This document shows, piece by piece, positions 45,201-51,554 of a stretch of DNA of 64,000 nucleotides. The stretch lies in IMG/VR virus record IMGVR_UViG_3300027770_000041, positions 1 to 64,000 of that record. One strand, written 5' to 3'. Position 1 is the stretch's first letter. Each line of letters begins with the position of its first letter. Below the pieces are notes generated by a model. It worked only from the letters and a program-made list of their open reading frames with translations, did not search any database and was not told the origin of the DNA. The stretch is from a virus. A program made the position numbers and the translations under genes.

Positions 45201-45406
45201 GTCTTATCAATCTTATCATTATTTCTTCCTGATTGATAAGAAAATCTTGCAGACTCAATTAATGCTCTTTGAATAGATTTGAAAGGTCTCGTTAACGAAT
45301 TGCCTTTATTCTCATAACTATCAGTTGCATCAAAATCTGATGGATTTACATAAAGAATATTTCCTTCAGCATTCTTTAGGAAGTTTTCTAATCTTGATAA
45401 CGGCAT
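39284..45406 (-). CDS. Giant virion structural protein, 2040 aa
   Basis: The largest gene in the window. The N-terminus (MPLSRLENFLKNAEGNILYV) leads to a pectin-lyase-like beta-helix region (TRPFKSIQRALIESARFSYQ, then ILVYPGTHYIDNRPGY). The middle has repeated modules with H-x-L/F, YNGSFTVKDVVGLTTFTYNA and its relatives (three or more copies) and a GGSGYGSTT element. ASGHTFEYLGFGPGNYSTGM near residue 1390 is shared with the two beta-helix proteins here. The C-terminal 500 residues are fibre-like (TNKSIAAGSNTITGLTNTNL). It resembles the largest conserved cyanophage tail-fibre or baseplate-linked structural protein; exact place unknown. Confidence 0.7.
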   Translation of the reverse strand: MPLSRLENFLKNAEGNILYVNPSDFDATDSYENKGNSLTRPFKSIQRALIESARFSYQSGRNNDKIDKTTILVYPGTHYIDNRPGYVLNSSAVLYQRTGSGSGATWTTSGASITELGSSFNTDIFSASNDLYKANSSSGGIIISRGTSIIGLDLRKTKIRPLFIPDPLDDYIDNSSIFNVTGTCYFSTFTFFDGDVNRSVYKNYNNTSFVPTFSHHKLTAFAYADGVNEVKIGSTGTGLTDLQMYYYKLALMYGTASGRPLADYPTGNDFEPSVDEYRIVGNLNANAIGITSIRAGDGNTSSQIITVDTSTEHGLYADTPFLVSGVGIDTGVYNGSFTVKDVVGLTTFTYNATSSPVVPLPDPNTQLQNSQIIVEVDSVSSASPYIFNCSLRSVYGMCGMWADGSKATGFKSMVVAQYTGISLQKDDNAYIEYDYSSKSFKNNDESEYSPLHTHSYSIYKPSFENYHIRASNGAIIQVVSVFAIGFARHFVAESGGDMSITNSNSNFGAISLESVGFRVDSFDRDNKGYITHIIPPREVTTAETESTWLSLDVEQTISVANPSRLYLFGYKNREIAPPHQIDSYRVGAKQGDMLNLPVTVGTSLSAYSAPILMQSPDGTTFSSKKVFVVGRNAGINSISNNIFTLTSNHKFYNGEKIRVFSDNAEAPNNIELNKVYYVSTTGSANGIKISPTYNDAIAATPRTISGINNLGGNLRIVSSATDKQPGEVGYPIQYDTAVSSWYINSSSTQDNTIYSIIVGLGTTGLGLESGSTFIKRKLDNRSLSDRVYKMRYVIPKEATNARPPVAGYIIQETSTTGIGSASILTGGLSSPLDLRNPKIITNASYSSNTITITTELPHNFKTGDIVKIQNIKSSNNPVGTASSVYNGSFKISSIPGSKTFAIAGISTNPGSFTNITNQRTTNQQVAALPRVYRERYENTFFVYRIDEIKKHIPGSSISGQDGIYHLTVMSSDVSPSLANVGYGISLKNFNQDVRNLYPQMDRDNYNSDPNETSSYGNVKPLGTVNVDDKRNSVTKEAINTFLKENTVGYAITGAIASGTAVTFFTDREHNLNSIKTISLTSGGSGYGSTTLYSAELVNVSIVGKNGSVKATLGGGGGISAVEIVDGGAAYGVGNTMTVSGGTSLAVVDVTSINNNVNDALQVVGFASEGYNGVFRITAVPNAKSITVYNPNNVTAFVSRTDGKSPFVSVVGKGSSISNLIFSDIRTGITTVTTTSSHGLIVGNKFSIVGTGKTIFDSSFTVKEVVGINTFTFNVGNLTSTEVYNGNGYVLRQGIAANALSVGEGEINLAGRISYIYAGISTTISVALSASDTSITLASIGGFSKGDYLQINAEVLRIQNDACTNVLRGQFGTIAAAYDNGTLAKKIRVIPIQFHRPSYLRASGHTFEYLGFGPGNYSTGMPQKQDRILSGDEVIASQAREQDGGTIVYTGMNDNGEFYSGAKKLISVTGEEEIFDAPVFTYTGDDANTDSTKRLSGIYDDLVVRDRITVEGGENNNQTSQFYGPVNFTQKVTSTAAAGVEVKNLYIKGNTAQSKLITVGISTPTTADIPGARTGDISLSGTPQLGGYLGHIYINGDWRRFGVISSQKDLGYYRMDKLGIGETTSVFNGTQLFEVNGQALVKDLYVTGNVTFAAQQTFSSLAFEGITIYNGATFPGTNASGGITTAYTQRHVQGISQLYNLEVTGTAATFTNAKLTVQSSFNSTFTGLSTFAGQLNIGISSIGNLNVVGMTTTSNLNVTGITSATFGGTIGAGFTGSTSGITTLRASAVASGILTLPATTDTLVAKNTTDILTNKSIAAGSNTITGLTNTNLSGSAGITNANLATPTISGISLGSNLATLTFGTYLSGTSYNGSTAVTIATNATSSNTGSTLVARDASGDFTANRITSSIKANGLTEGVTISASALTGSNNIDLIANNVYLYTANTSGNFTFNFRANSSTSLNTFLSVGESITVAILTTQGSTAYYNTAITIDGNAVTPKWYGEVTPTSGNVNGIDVYTYVIIKTASATFTVIASQSQYKA

Positions 45407-45436
45407 CGTTTATAAACACAGATATTTCTTCTGTCT

Positions 45437-45444
45437 TATTTAGA
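45437..45444 (-). promoter_or_regulatory. Weak late-promoter-like TCTAAATA
   Basis: The minus strand reads TCTAAATA, 31 bases before the ATG of the 2040-aa gene. Two mismatches from the T4 consensus, and no better element is nearby. Confidence 0.35.
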
Positions 45445-45463
45445 CACTATATATTTTTTTATA

Positions 45464-45628
45464 TTATCTTACAAGTTCACCACGAAGTTCAGCAAGTTTT
45501 GCAGTTGCAAGTGACTCCACACAAGTCCAATAAAGTTCACCACTTACAATATTCTCATCTGCAAAATGTTCTGCTACATCTTCTTGCAGTTCTTGAAGTT
45601 CGGCCAAAACGTCTCGGGTAATCATCAT
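45464..45628 (-). CDS. Small acidic helical protein, 54 aa
   Basis: A short gene, MMITRDVLAELQELQEDVAE through LATAKLAELRGELVR. It is predicted to be almost all helix, acidic, with one W and one C. It stands alone between two large virion genes and has a near-consensus sigma70 promoter ending 30 bases before its start (45659-45687). This indicates separate, possibly early, expression. Such lone early genes in phages often encode host-takeover factors, but the sequence gives no function. Confidence 0.65.
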   Translation of the reverse strand: MMITRDVLAELQELQEDVAEHFADENIVSGELYWTCVESLATAKLAELRGELVR

Positions 45629-45658
45629 AATGGTTTGGAAGGGTCGTCTTACCCATCC

Positions 45659-45687
45659 ATCATAGCACGGACTGGGTGTGGTGTCAA
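45659..45687 (-). promoter_or_regulatory. Near-consensus sigma70 promoter with extended -10
   Basis: The minus strand has TTGACA (45682-45687), a 17-base spacer and TATGAT (45659-45664), preceded by TGC. The -35 is perfect and the -10 has five of six matches with the extended TG. The -35 overlaps the stop of the chaperone-like gene. The local sequence is visibly richer in G+C than its surroundings. Confidence 0.85.
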
Positions 45688-46145
45688 GGAGAAGGGGACA
45701 GTGGCCAGACTGGACTCTTTGGGTCTATCGTATTTGAAGGTGCATCTCGTAATGCCTGACGATATATTTTCCATTCTTCTTTTTGTTGTAAATTTAGTGG
45801 ACTATCATTTCCTTGCGTCCAATCCGATTGCGAAAGTAGAAAATCTCTTTTATTTCTCAATTCTTTCCAATAATCTCTGGATGCCTCCCTCAATTCTTCT
45901 TCTGCTAATTGCTCTCTCAGTCTTCTTTGCTTTTCTGCATCAAAAATTTCAAGTGCTTGTTCGTAAATTCCAAGTTCTTCAATTGTTTCTTTGGGTGCAT
46001 TCTTATATTCAATATAACCCGCATCATCATTCCAAATGACTGCATGAACATTAGAAGGAACCCAAGATAGGTCTTCCTTGATATTCAAAAAACTTTCATC
46101 ATCCAATCTAATAAATTTTTCCGATACGATAAAGATTAATTTCAT
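45684..46145 (-). CDS. Tail fibre assembly chaperone-like protein
   Basis: A 153-aa protein. The C-terminal half (residues ~90-136; RDYWKELRNKRDFLLSQSDW, then NLQQKEEWKIYRQALRDAP) matches the phage tail assembly chaperone domain (Phage_tail_APC type), where R-D-x-L-L-x-x-S/T-D-W and W-x-x-Y-R-Q-A-L-R are the hallmarks. It likely helps fold or assemble the long fibre encoded just upstream (46488-50894). The N-terminal ~70 residues are beta-rich. It overlaps the Cys-rich gene by 4 bases. Confidence 0.8.
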   Translation of the reverse strand: MKLIFIVSEKFIRLDDESFLNIKEDLSWVPSNVHAVIWNDDAGYIEYKNAPKETIEELGIYEQALEIFDAEKQRRLREQLAEEELREASRDYWKELRNKRDFLLSQSDWTQGNDSPLNLQQKEEWKIYRQALRDAPSNTIDPKSPVWPLSPSP

Positions 46146-46480
46146 TCTACATCTCCAGATTTTAGTACATTTTGAATATTTTCAGAAAGTATATTATTCG
46201 CAATCATTCCTGGTTGAATTGATTGAATATAAAGTTGTTGATTTTCTTGATTTCCTTTTACTACCTCATTACGAAAACTTTCAACAGCAGCACCTGTTGA
46301 CCTTTGTTGTTGTGAATTTTCAATTAATAAAGTAGGCATCCAAGTAATCGCACATCCCCACTCATCTACTGGTTCGCCTGTATTTGGGTTCATACCACGA
46401 ATTTGAGTAAACCAAGAGCACTGAATACCTATACAATCTTTTTTAATTAGTGGGCAATATTTTCCTTGTTCGAGTTTCAT
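46142..46480 (-). CDS. Cys-rich cyanophage protein, 112 aa
   Basis: The N-terminal part CPLIKKDCIGIQCSWF, with a later EWGCAITWMP, has four cysteines that could hold a metal. The C-terminal part is helical. The same kind of protein is found in many T4-like cyanophages beside fibre genes (from memory) without known function. It lies 7 bases after the fibre gene and overlaps the chaperone-like gene by 4 bases, so a role in fibre maturation is possible. Confidence 0.65.
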   Translation of the reverse strand: MKLEQGKYCPLIKKDCIGIQCSWFTQIRGMNPNTGEPVDEWGCAITWMPTLLIENSQQQRSTGAAVESFRNEVVKGNQENQQLYIQSIQPGMIANNILSENIQNVLKSGDVE

Positions 46481-46487
46481 AAATTAA

Positions 46488-49400
46488 TTAATTCTTGCTG
46501 CATATTATAACATCAATATACTGAACTGCAAAGTCCATAGATGCACCAGCAGTACCATTATTGTTGACCGTAATGGTGTGACTGTGGGAACCTCCAGACT
46601 GAGTTGTAAAATCGTGATAGTGATCATTAGACATTCCAGCAGTAGTTCCACCGTGTTGGTGGTTTGCACTCTGTCCACCAGTTCCTCCATCATGTGAGTG
46701 GCCATTATGAGTATCTACAATTTGAGAACCACCTTGAATAATCGTATGAGTTCTACCACCTCCAGCTTGCTCTATGTTAGCTTGAACTACCATTCCTGGT
46801 GCGGAAGATTGCGGTACTTCGATGTTGGGAACTTCATTCAGTAGATGGGTATGAGAACCACCACTATTAGTGATGAATGAGTGACTATGATCTGCGTTTT
46901 GATTGCCAGTCGTAAAAGTATGAGTATGATTTGCGTTTTGATTATTTGTAGGTCCTGAGTGTTGGTGACCACCGTGAGTATCAGAACTTGCAGAGTGATT
47001 GTGTTCTGGTAGTGGAACACCTCTACTTGCAAATACAGAAGTAAATGAGGAAGAACCACCAGAACCTCCACCAGTTCCAGAAACAACTCGTAATGCTTTA
47101 TTATCGTGAGATGTAGATTTCGTCCAACCAGTTGGTGCTGATGCCTGATAGAATACTATAGTAGTACCAGAAGAAAATTCAGATGCACTTATAGTAATAT
47201 TAGCACTACCATTAAATGATACTCCATTAATGGTTCTTGCGGTTTGTAGTACTGTTGCAGTTGCAGCATTACCTGTGCAAGAAGCAGAGGAACCAGTAGT
47301 ATTTTGATTTAAAGTTGGGAAGGTACAGTTCGCAAGGTTTCCTGATGAAGGTGTTCCTAATGCTGGAGTTACAAGTGTTGGACTTGTTGCAAATACAGCA
47401 GCACCAGTACCAGTCTCATCGGTTAATGCTGTTGCTAATTGTGCTGATGTAAAAGAACCCAATACTGCTGCATTACCAACAGATGTTACGTGTCCTGTTA
47501 AGTTTGCATTAGTGGTTACATTAGATGCTGTACCAGTTAATGCTCCAACAAATGTAGTAGCAGTCACTACACCAGTAACTATTACATCACCAACAACGTG
47601 AAGTTTTGATGTTGGATTTGTTGTTCCAATTCCAAGGTTACCAGAAACATAAGAACCACCAGTAACCTGAAATGTTTGCGATGCTGTTCCTGTTTTTGTT
47701 GTGGTTCCTACTACAAGTTCTCCAGTTCCAAAGAGTGATGCGATATTTGTGGTTCCTGCATACCATTTGAATTGTTGAGAAGTAGTAGGAACACTAGACC
47801 ATAAAGTGCTACTTTCAATACCAAAACCATAATCTGCAGAACTTGCACCAATACCATCATATAAAACAATTTTAGTTCCAACACTTCTTGTTGTAAATGC
47901 AGGAGCAGCAACACCAGTTGTACCAAAAGTAATCCAATTATTTGTTCCACCATTAAATGTTAATTGAGCAGAAGTCGTTGAACCATTACCATTTAATGCT
48001 AAAAATCTTGTAGTAACAGTATTTGTTGTTTTAGCAAAAGTAAAATCAGCATCTCCTGCAAATGCCCCACCATCGTTAAACTGAACTTGAGTATCTGCAC
48101 CAGCAGCAGCAACAGAAGAAGCATTAATACCTGTAATGCTTGTATTAGATGCTGCTGTTAATCTTCCTTTAGAATCTACAGTAAAAGTAGCAACTTGAGA
48201 ACCAGAACCATAAGAACCTGCAGTAACTGCAGTAGTTGCTAAAGTACCTGTTCCTGTTACATTTCCTGTACCATCAAATGCTGGACTTGTATAACTTAAA
48301 TCACCTGTAATTGCTATAGTTCTTGCTGTAGTTAGCTTATCTGCTTGAGCAACAGTAGCAGCACTAAAGTTAACTCCAGTAGTTGTAATACCAGTCACCA
48401 AACCTTTAGCATTTACAGTAATCTGTGGAACAAAAGTACTAGAACCAAAAGTACCAACATTTGAATTTACAGTTGCTAAAGTACCTGTTCCTGTTACATT
48501 TCCTGTACCATCAAATGCTGGACTTGTATAACTTAAATCACCTGTAATTGCTATAGTTCTTGCTGTAGTTAGTTTAGTTGCAGTATCTGCATTACCAGCA
48601 ATAGTACCAGTAATAGTAGTAGCATAAACATTAGACCAGGGATTTGCAACACTACCCAAATTCCTACTTCCACTTGGAATAATATTACTATCAACAGTTG
48701 CACCAAAAGAAACTTTATCAGTATTAGCATCACCTAAAGTTACATTACCTTGAAATGTCGAAATCCCAGTAATATTTAAGTTAGTACCAGTTAAGTTTGT
48801 TATGGTTCCATTCGTATAAGTAACACCAGTACCAGTTAGGTTTGTTATAGTTCCAGCAGTACCAGTTAGGTTTGTTATAGTTCCATTCGTATAATTAAGA
48901 TTAGTACCACTTATAGTTGTTACAATTCCAACATTAATATATCCATTAGTTACATAAAGATTAGTTGAATTTGAATTTGTATAAGTGATAGAACCAGCAC
49001 TTAAGTTTGTAAAAGTTCCATTCGTATAAGTAACACCAGTACCAGTTAGGTTTGTTATAGTTCCATTAGTACTATTAAGAGTTGTTATAGTTCCAGCAGT
49101 ACCAGTTAGGTTTGTTATAGTTCCATTAGTACTATTAAGAGTTGTTATGGTTCCAGCAGTACCAGTTAAGTTGGTTATAGTTCCATTAGTACTATTAAGA
49201 GTTGTTATAGTTCCAGCAGTACCAGTAAGATTTGTTATAGTTCCATTAGTACTATTAAGAGTTGTTATAGTTCCAGCAGTACCAGTTAAGTTGGTTATAG
49301 TTCCATTCGTATAAGTAACTGCGGTTCCAGTTAGATTTGTTATAGTTCCACTACCACTCACAATAAGGCTTTGTGAAGTAAGATTAGTTGCTGATGTAAC

Positions 49401-50894
49401 ACCTAAAGTGCTTATACCACTTACATTTAATGCTGTTAAATTTCCAGTTCCTCCATTTACATTTGTAGCAACAGTAGCAGTATCAGCATTACCAATAATT
49501 TGACCCACAAATGTATCTGCATAAACTTCATTAAATTTATACAAAACATTTCCAATATCATAAAAACCACTACTACCAGGAAGTATATCTCCATAAAATG
49601 TACTAATACCACTTACAACAAGGCTTTGTGAAGTAAGATTAGTTGTACTAGTAACACCTAAAGTGCTTATACCACTTACATTTAAAGTTTGTGAAGTAAG
49701 ATTAGTTGCTGATGTAATACCTAAAGTGCTTATACCAGAAACTCTTAGTGTTTGTGAAGTAAGATTAGTTGTACTAGTAACACCTAAAGTGCTTATACCA
49801 CTTACATTTAAAGTTTGTGAAGTAAGATTAGTTATACTAGTAACACCTAAAGTGCTTATACCACTTACAACAAGAGTTTGTGAAGTAAGATTAGTTGCTG
49901 ATGTAACACCTAAAGTGCTTATACCAGAAACTCTTAGTGTTTGTGAAGTAAGATTAGTTGCTGATGTAACACCTAAAGTGCTTATACCAGAAACATAAAG
50001 ATTTGTGATTGTGGCTAATCCGCTTATATTAACAGTTCCAATAACATCTAGAATATCTCTGGGTAATGTACTTCCAATACCAACTCTATTGGTACTTGGG
50101 TCATAAACAAAACCAGTTGCACCATCAACTAAACCAGATGTATTATGATATTGCACTTGAGTATAAGTTCCACCAGCACCAGCACGAATAGAGCTTTGAT
50201 TGTTCCATTCTAATCCACCAAAATTATTTTTAACTAAAACTTGCTGATTTACTCCTGGTTGATTATTATAATCATATATCGTTCCTCTTATTCTTATATC
50301 ACCATTTACATCCAGTTCTTGTGTTGGAGAAGATGTTCCTATACCAACCAATCCAGTTGGTTTAATGGTAAATATTGTTCCACCACTTCCAACATTTAGT
50401 CCATTTCCAATCGTTAGTATTCCAACAGAACTATTAAAAACTAATTTTGTTGATGTTGCAAAATCTCCAAGATCTTTAAATAATACTTCTCCATTATTTC
50501 CCGGAGGTGATATTGTTATATTAACATTTGGTGGATATGGTGGTCCGGCATATGGTGCCGTTACATCAATTGCATTTCCAATAAAAACTAATTGTGTTGT
50601 GCTACTAAGCCCACCAACCAATCCCGATCCAATATTTTCATTATAAACAGTAATGCTTCCTGGTATAATACCACCTTGATTTGGAATCCAATAACGTTCT
50701 CCAGCAATTCCAGTCGTAACAATCATATATTGTTGACCCGGAGGGACAGGTTTTGCTCCAATAGAAGACGGTCCAACCAAAGGATCTCCAAGATTTGGTT
50801 CTGCCTGTTCTAAACCAAGAAATTCATATCTATCAGATGTTATATCTGATTGAGGTGTTCTTTCAACTCTTCCGCTTAAATATTTTTTAGACAT
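46488..50894 (-). CDS. Tail fibre protein with collar-like tip, 1468 aa
   Basis: The N-terminus (MSKKYLSGRVERTPQSDITS) leads to a chlorovirus-type repeat (GIGTSSPTQELDVNGDIRIR), then six 21-residue units VSGISTLGVTSATNLTSQ, then an array of 20-residue units (TITNLTGTAGTITTL). Further fibre domains follow, ending in a tail-collar-like C-terminal domain: FYQASAPTGWTKSTSHDN, a His/Gly-rich HNHSASSDTHGGHQHSG stretch and final YIDVIICSKN. That end is typical of distal receptor-binding tips of phage fibres. The chaperone-like gene follows. The most likely role is long tail fibre with host-recognition tip. Confidence 0.8.
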   Translation of the reverse strand: MSKKYLSGRVERTPQSDITSDRYEFLGLEQAEPNLGDPLVGPSSIGAKPVPPGQQYMIVTTGIAGERYWIPNQGGIIPGSITVYNENIGSGLVGGLSSTTQLVFIGNAIDVTAPYAGPPYPPNVNITISPPGNNGEVLFKDLGDFATSTKLVFNSSVGILTIGNGLNVGSGGTIFTIKPTGLVGIGTSSPTQELDVNGDIRIRGTIYDYNNQPGVNQQVLVKNNFGGLEWNNQSSIRAGAGGTYTQVQYHNTSGLVDGATGFVYDPSTNRVGIGSTLPRDILDVIGTVNISGLATITNLYVSGISTLGVTSATNLTSQTLRVSGISTLGVTSATNLTSQTLVVSGISTLGVTSITNLTSQTLNVSGISTLGVTSTTNLTSQTLRVSGISTLGITSATNLTSQTLNVSGISTLGVTSTTNLTSQSLVVSGISTFYGDILPGSSGFYDIGNVLYKFNEVYADTFVGQIIGNADTATVATNVNGGTGNLTALNVSGISTLGVTSATNLTSQSLIVSGSGTITNLTGTAVTYTNGTITNLTGTAGTITTLNSTNGTITNLTGTAGTITTLNSTNGTITNLTGTAGTITTLNSTNGTITNLTGTAGTITTLNSTNGTITNLTGTGVTYTNGTFTNLSAGSITYTNSNSTNLYVTNGYINVGIVTTISGTNLNYTNGTITNLTGTAGTITNLTGTGVTYTNGTITNLTGTNLNITGISTFQGNVTLGDANTDKVSFGATVDSNIIPSGSRNLGSVANPWSNVYATTITGTIAGNADTATKLTTARTIAITGDLSYTSPAFDGTGNVTGTGTLATVNSNVGTFGSSTFVPQITVNAKGLVTGITTTGVNFSAATVAQADKLTTARTIAITGDLSYTSPAFDGTGNVTGTGTLATTAVTAGSYGSGSQVATFTVDSKGRLTAASNTSITGINASSVAAAGADTQVQFNDGGAFAGDADFTFAKTTNTVTTRFLALNGNGSTTSAQLTFNGGTNNWITFGTTGVAAPAFTTRSVGTKIVLYDGIGASSADYGFGIESSTLWSSVPTTSQQFKWYAGTTNIASLFGTGELVVGTTTKTGTASQTFQVTGGSYVSGNLGIGTTNPTSKLHVVGDVIVTGVVTATTFVGALTGTASNVTTNANLTGHVTSVGNAAVLGSFTSAQLATALTDETGTGAAVFATSPTLVTPALGTPSSGNLANCTFPTLNQNTTGSSASCTGNAATATVLQTARTINGVSFNGSANITISASEFSSGTTIVFYQASAPTGWTKSTSHDNKALRVVSGTGGGSGGSSSFTSVFASRGVPLPEHNHSASSDTHGGHQHSGPTNNQNANHTHTFTTGNQNADHSHSFITNSGGSHTHLLNEVPNIEVPQSSAPGMVVQANIEQAGGGRTHTIIQGGSQIVDTHNGHSHDGGTGGQSANHQHGGTTAGMSNDHYHDFTTQSGGSHSHTITVNNNGTAGASMDFAVQYIDVIICSKN
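49010..49330 (-). repeat. 60-bp tandem repeats in fibre gene
   Basis: About five copies of a 60-base unit encode NGTITNLTGTAGTITTLNST. Copies differ at one or two bases only. Confidence 0.85.
49600..50000 (-). repeat. 63-bp tandem repeats in fibre gene
   Basis: Six copies of a 63-base unit encode VSGISTLGVTSATNLTSQTL plus one residue, with small variations. The same unit occurs twice in the 17652-19424 gene and once in the 23636-27688 gene. Confidence 0.85.
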
Positions 50895-50896
50895 AA

Positions 50897-51550
50897 TTAT
50901 GCGGCAATATTATTTTCTAAAATACTACAAATAAATTCCATTTGAAGTGGTCCAACTAATCCACCACTTACATAAGTATGAGCGAATCCAATTGGTCCAG
51001 TATTTGTAACAAAAATAGTAGAACTAGTAACACTAGACACAGTAAATGCAGATTGCGGAGATGGAAAAATAGTTGTTGTAATTCCACTACTTCCGGGAGA
51101 GCAAGTAAAGGCAAGACCACTCATCGTGATTTCACTACCAACTGAAAAATTATGATTGGTTAGTGTAGTAATAGTAGTAATACCAGTATTAAAATCATAT
51201 AAACAGTTCGTAATGCTAGTAATACCAGACTGAACTCCTACAATTACAACGGAATCTGAAATTACAGCATTTCTTTCCAAAACTAATCTTCCATCAATAA
51301 TAATTAAACTATCATTTGGAAGTACTTTTGCTTCTTTGATAATTCGATTATTTCTAATATATCCAGTCTTATTTGTTTTTCTTCGATGTGTAAATGAAAC
51401 TTTTGGAAAAGTAGATGCTGCCGCAACATTTGATACTTGCGCATAAAGAATGATTGACGACCTTCCGGTTGGAGTTGCATATATTACTTGTTCTCCAGGA
51501 GCAACCGGAACTGCAATTGTAATAAATTTATTGACTGGTGCAATCGCCAT
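50897..51550 (-). CDS. Small beta virion protein with insert, 217 aa
   Basis: A longer paralogue of the 113-aa protein at 33972. Shared parts are the N-terminal strands (PGEQVIYATPTGRSSIILYA), PNDSLIIIDGRLVLE and the C-terminal QMEFICSILENN. Between them is an inserted module (TLTNHNFSVGSEITMSGLAF to ending GFAHTY) of the kind found in larger virion proteins here. It lies between the beta-helix protein and the fibre, in the duplicated three-gene arrangement. Role in fibre joining is inferred. Confidence 0.65.
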   Translation of the reverse strand: MAIAPVNKFITIAVPVAPGEQVIYATPTGRSSIILYAQVSNVAAASTFPKVSFTHRRKTNKTGYIRNNRIIKEAKVLPNDSLIIIDGRLVLERNAVISDSVVIVGVQSGITSITNCLYDFNTGITTITTLTNHNFSVGSEITMSGLAFTCSPGSSGITTTIFPSPQSAFTVSSVTSSTIFVTNTGPIGFAHTYVSGGLVGPLQMEFICSILENNIAA

Positions 51551-51554
51551 TTTT

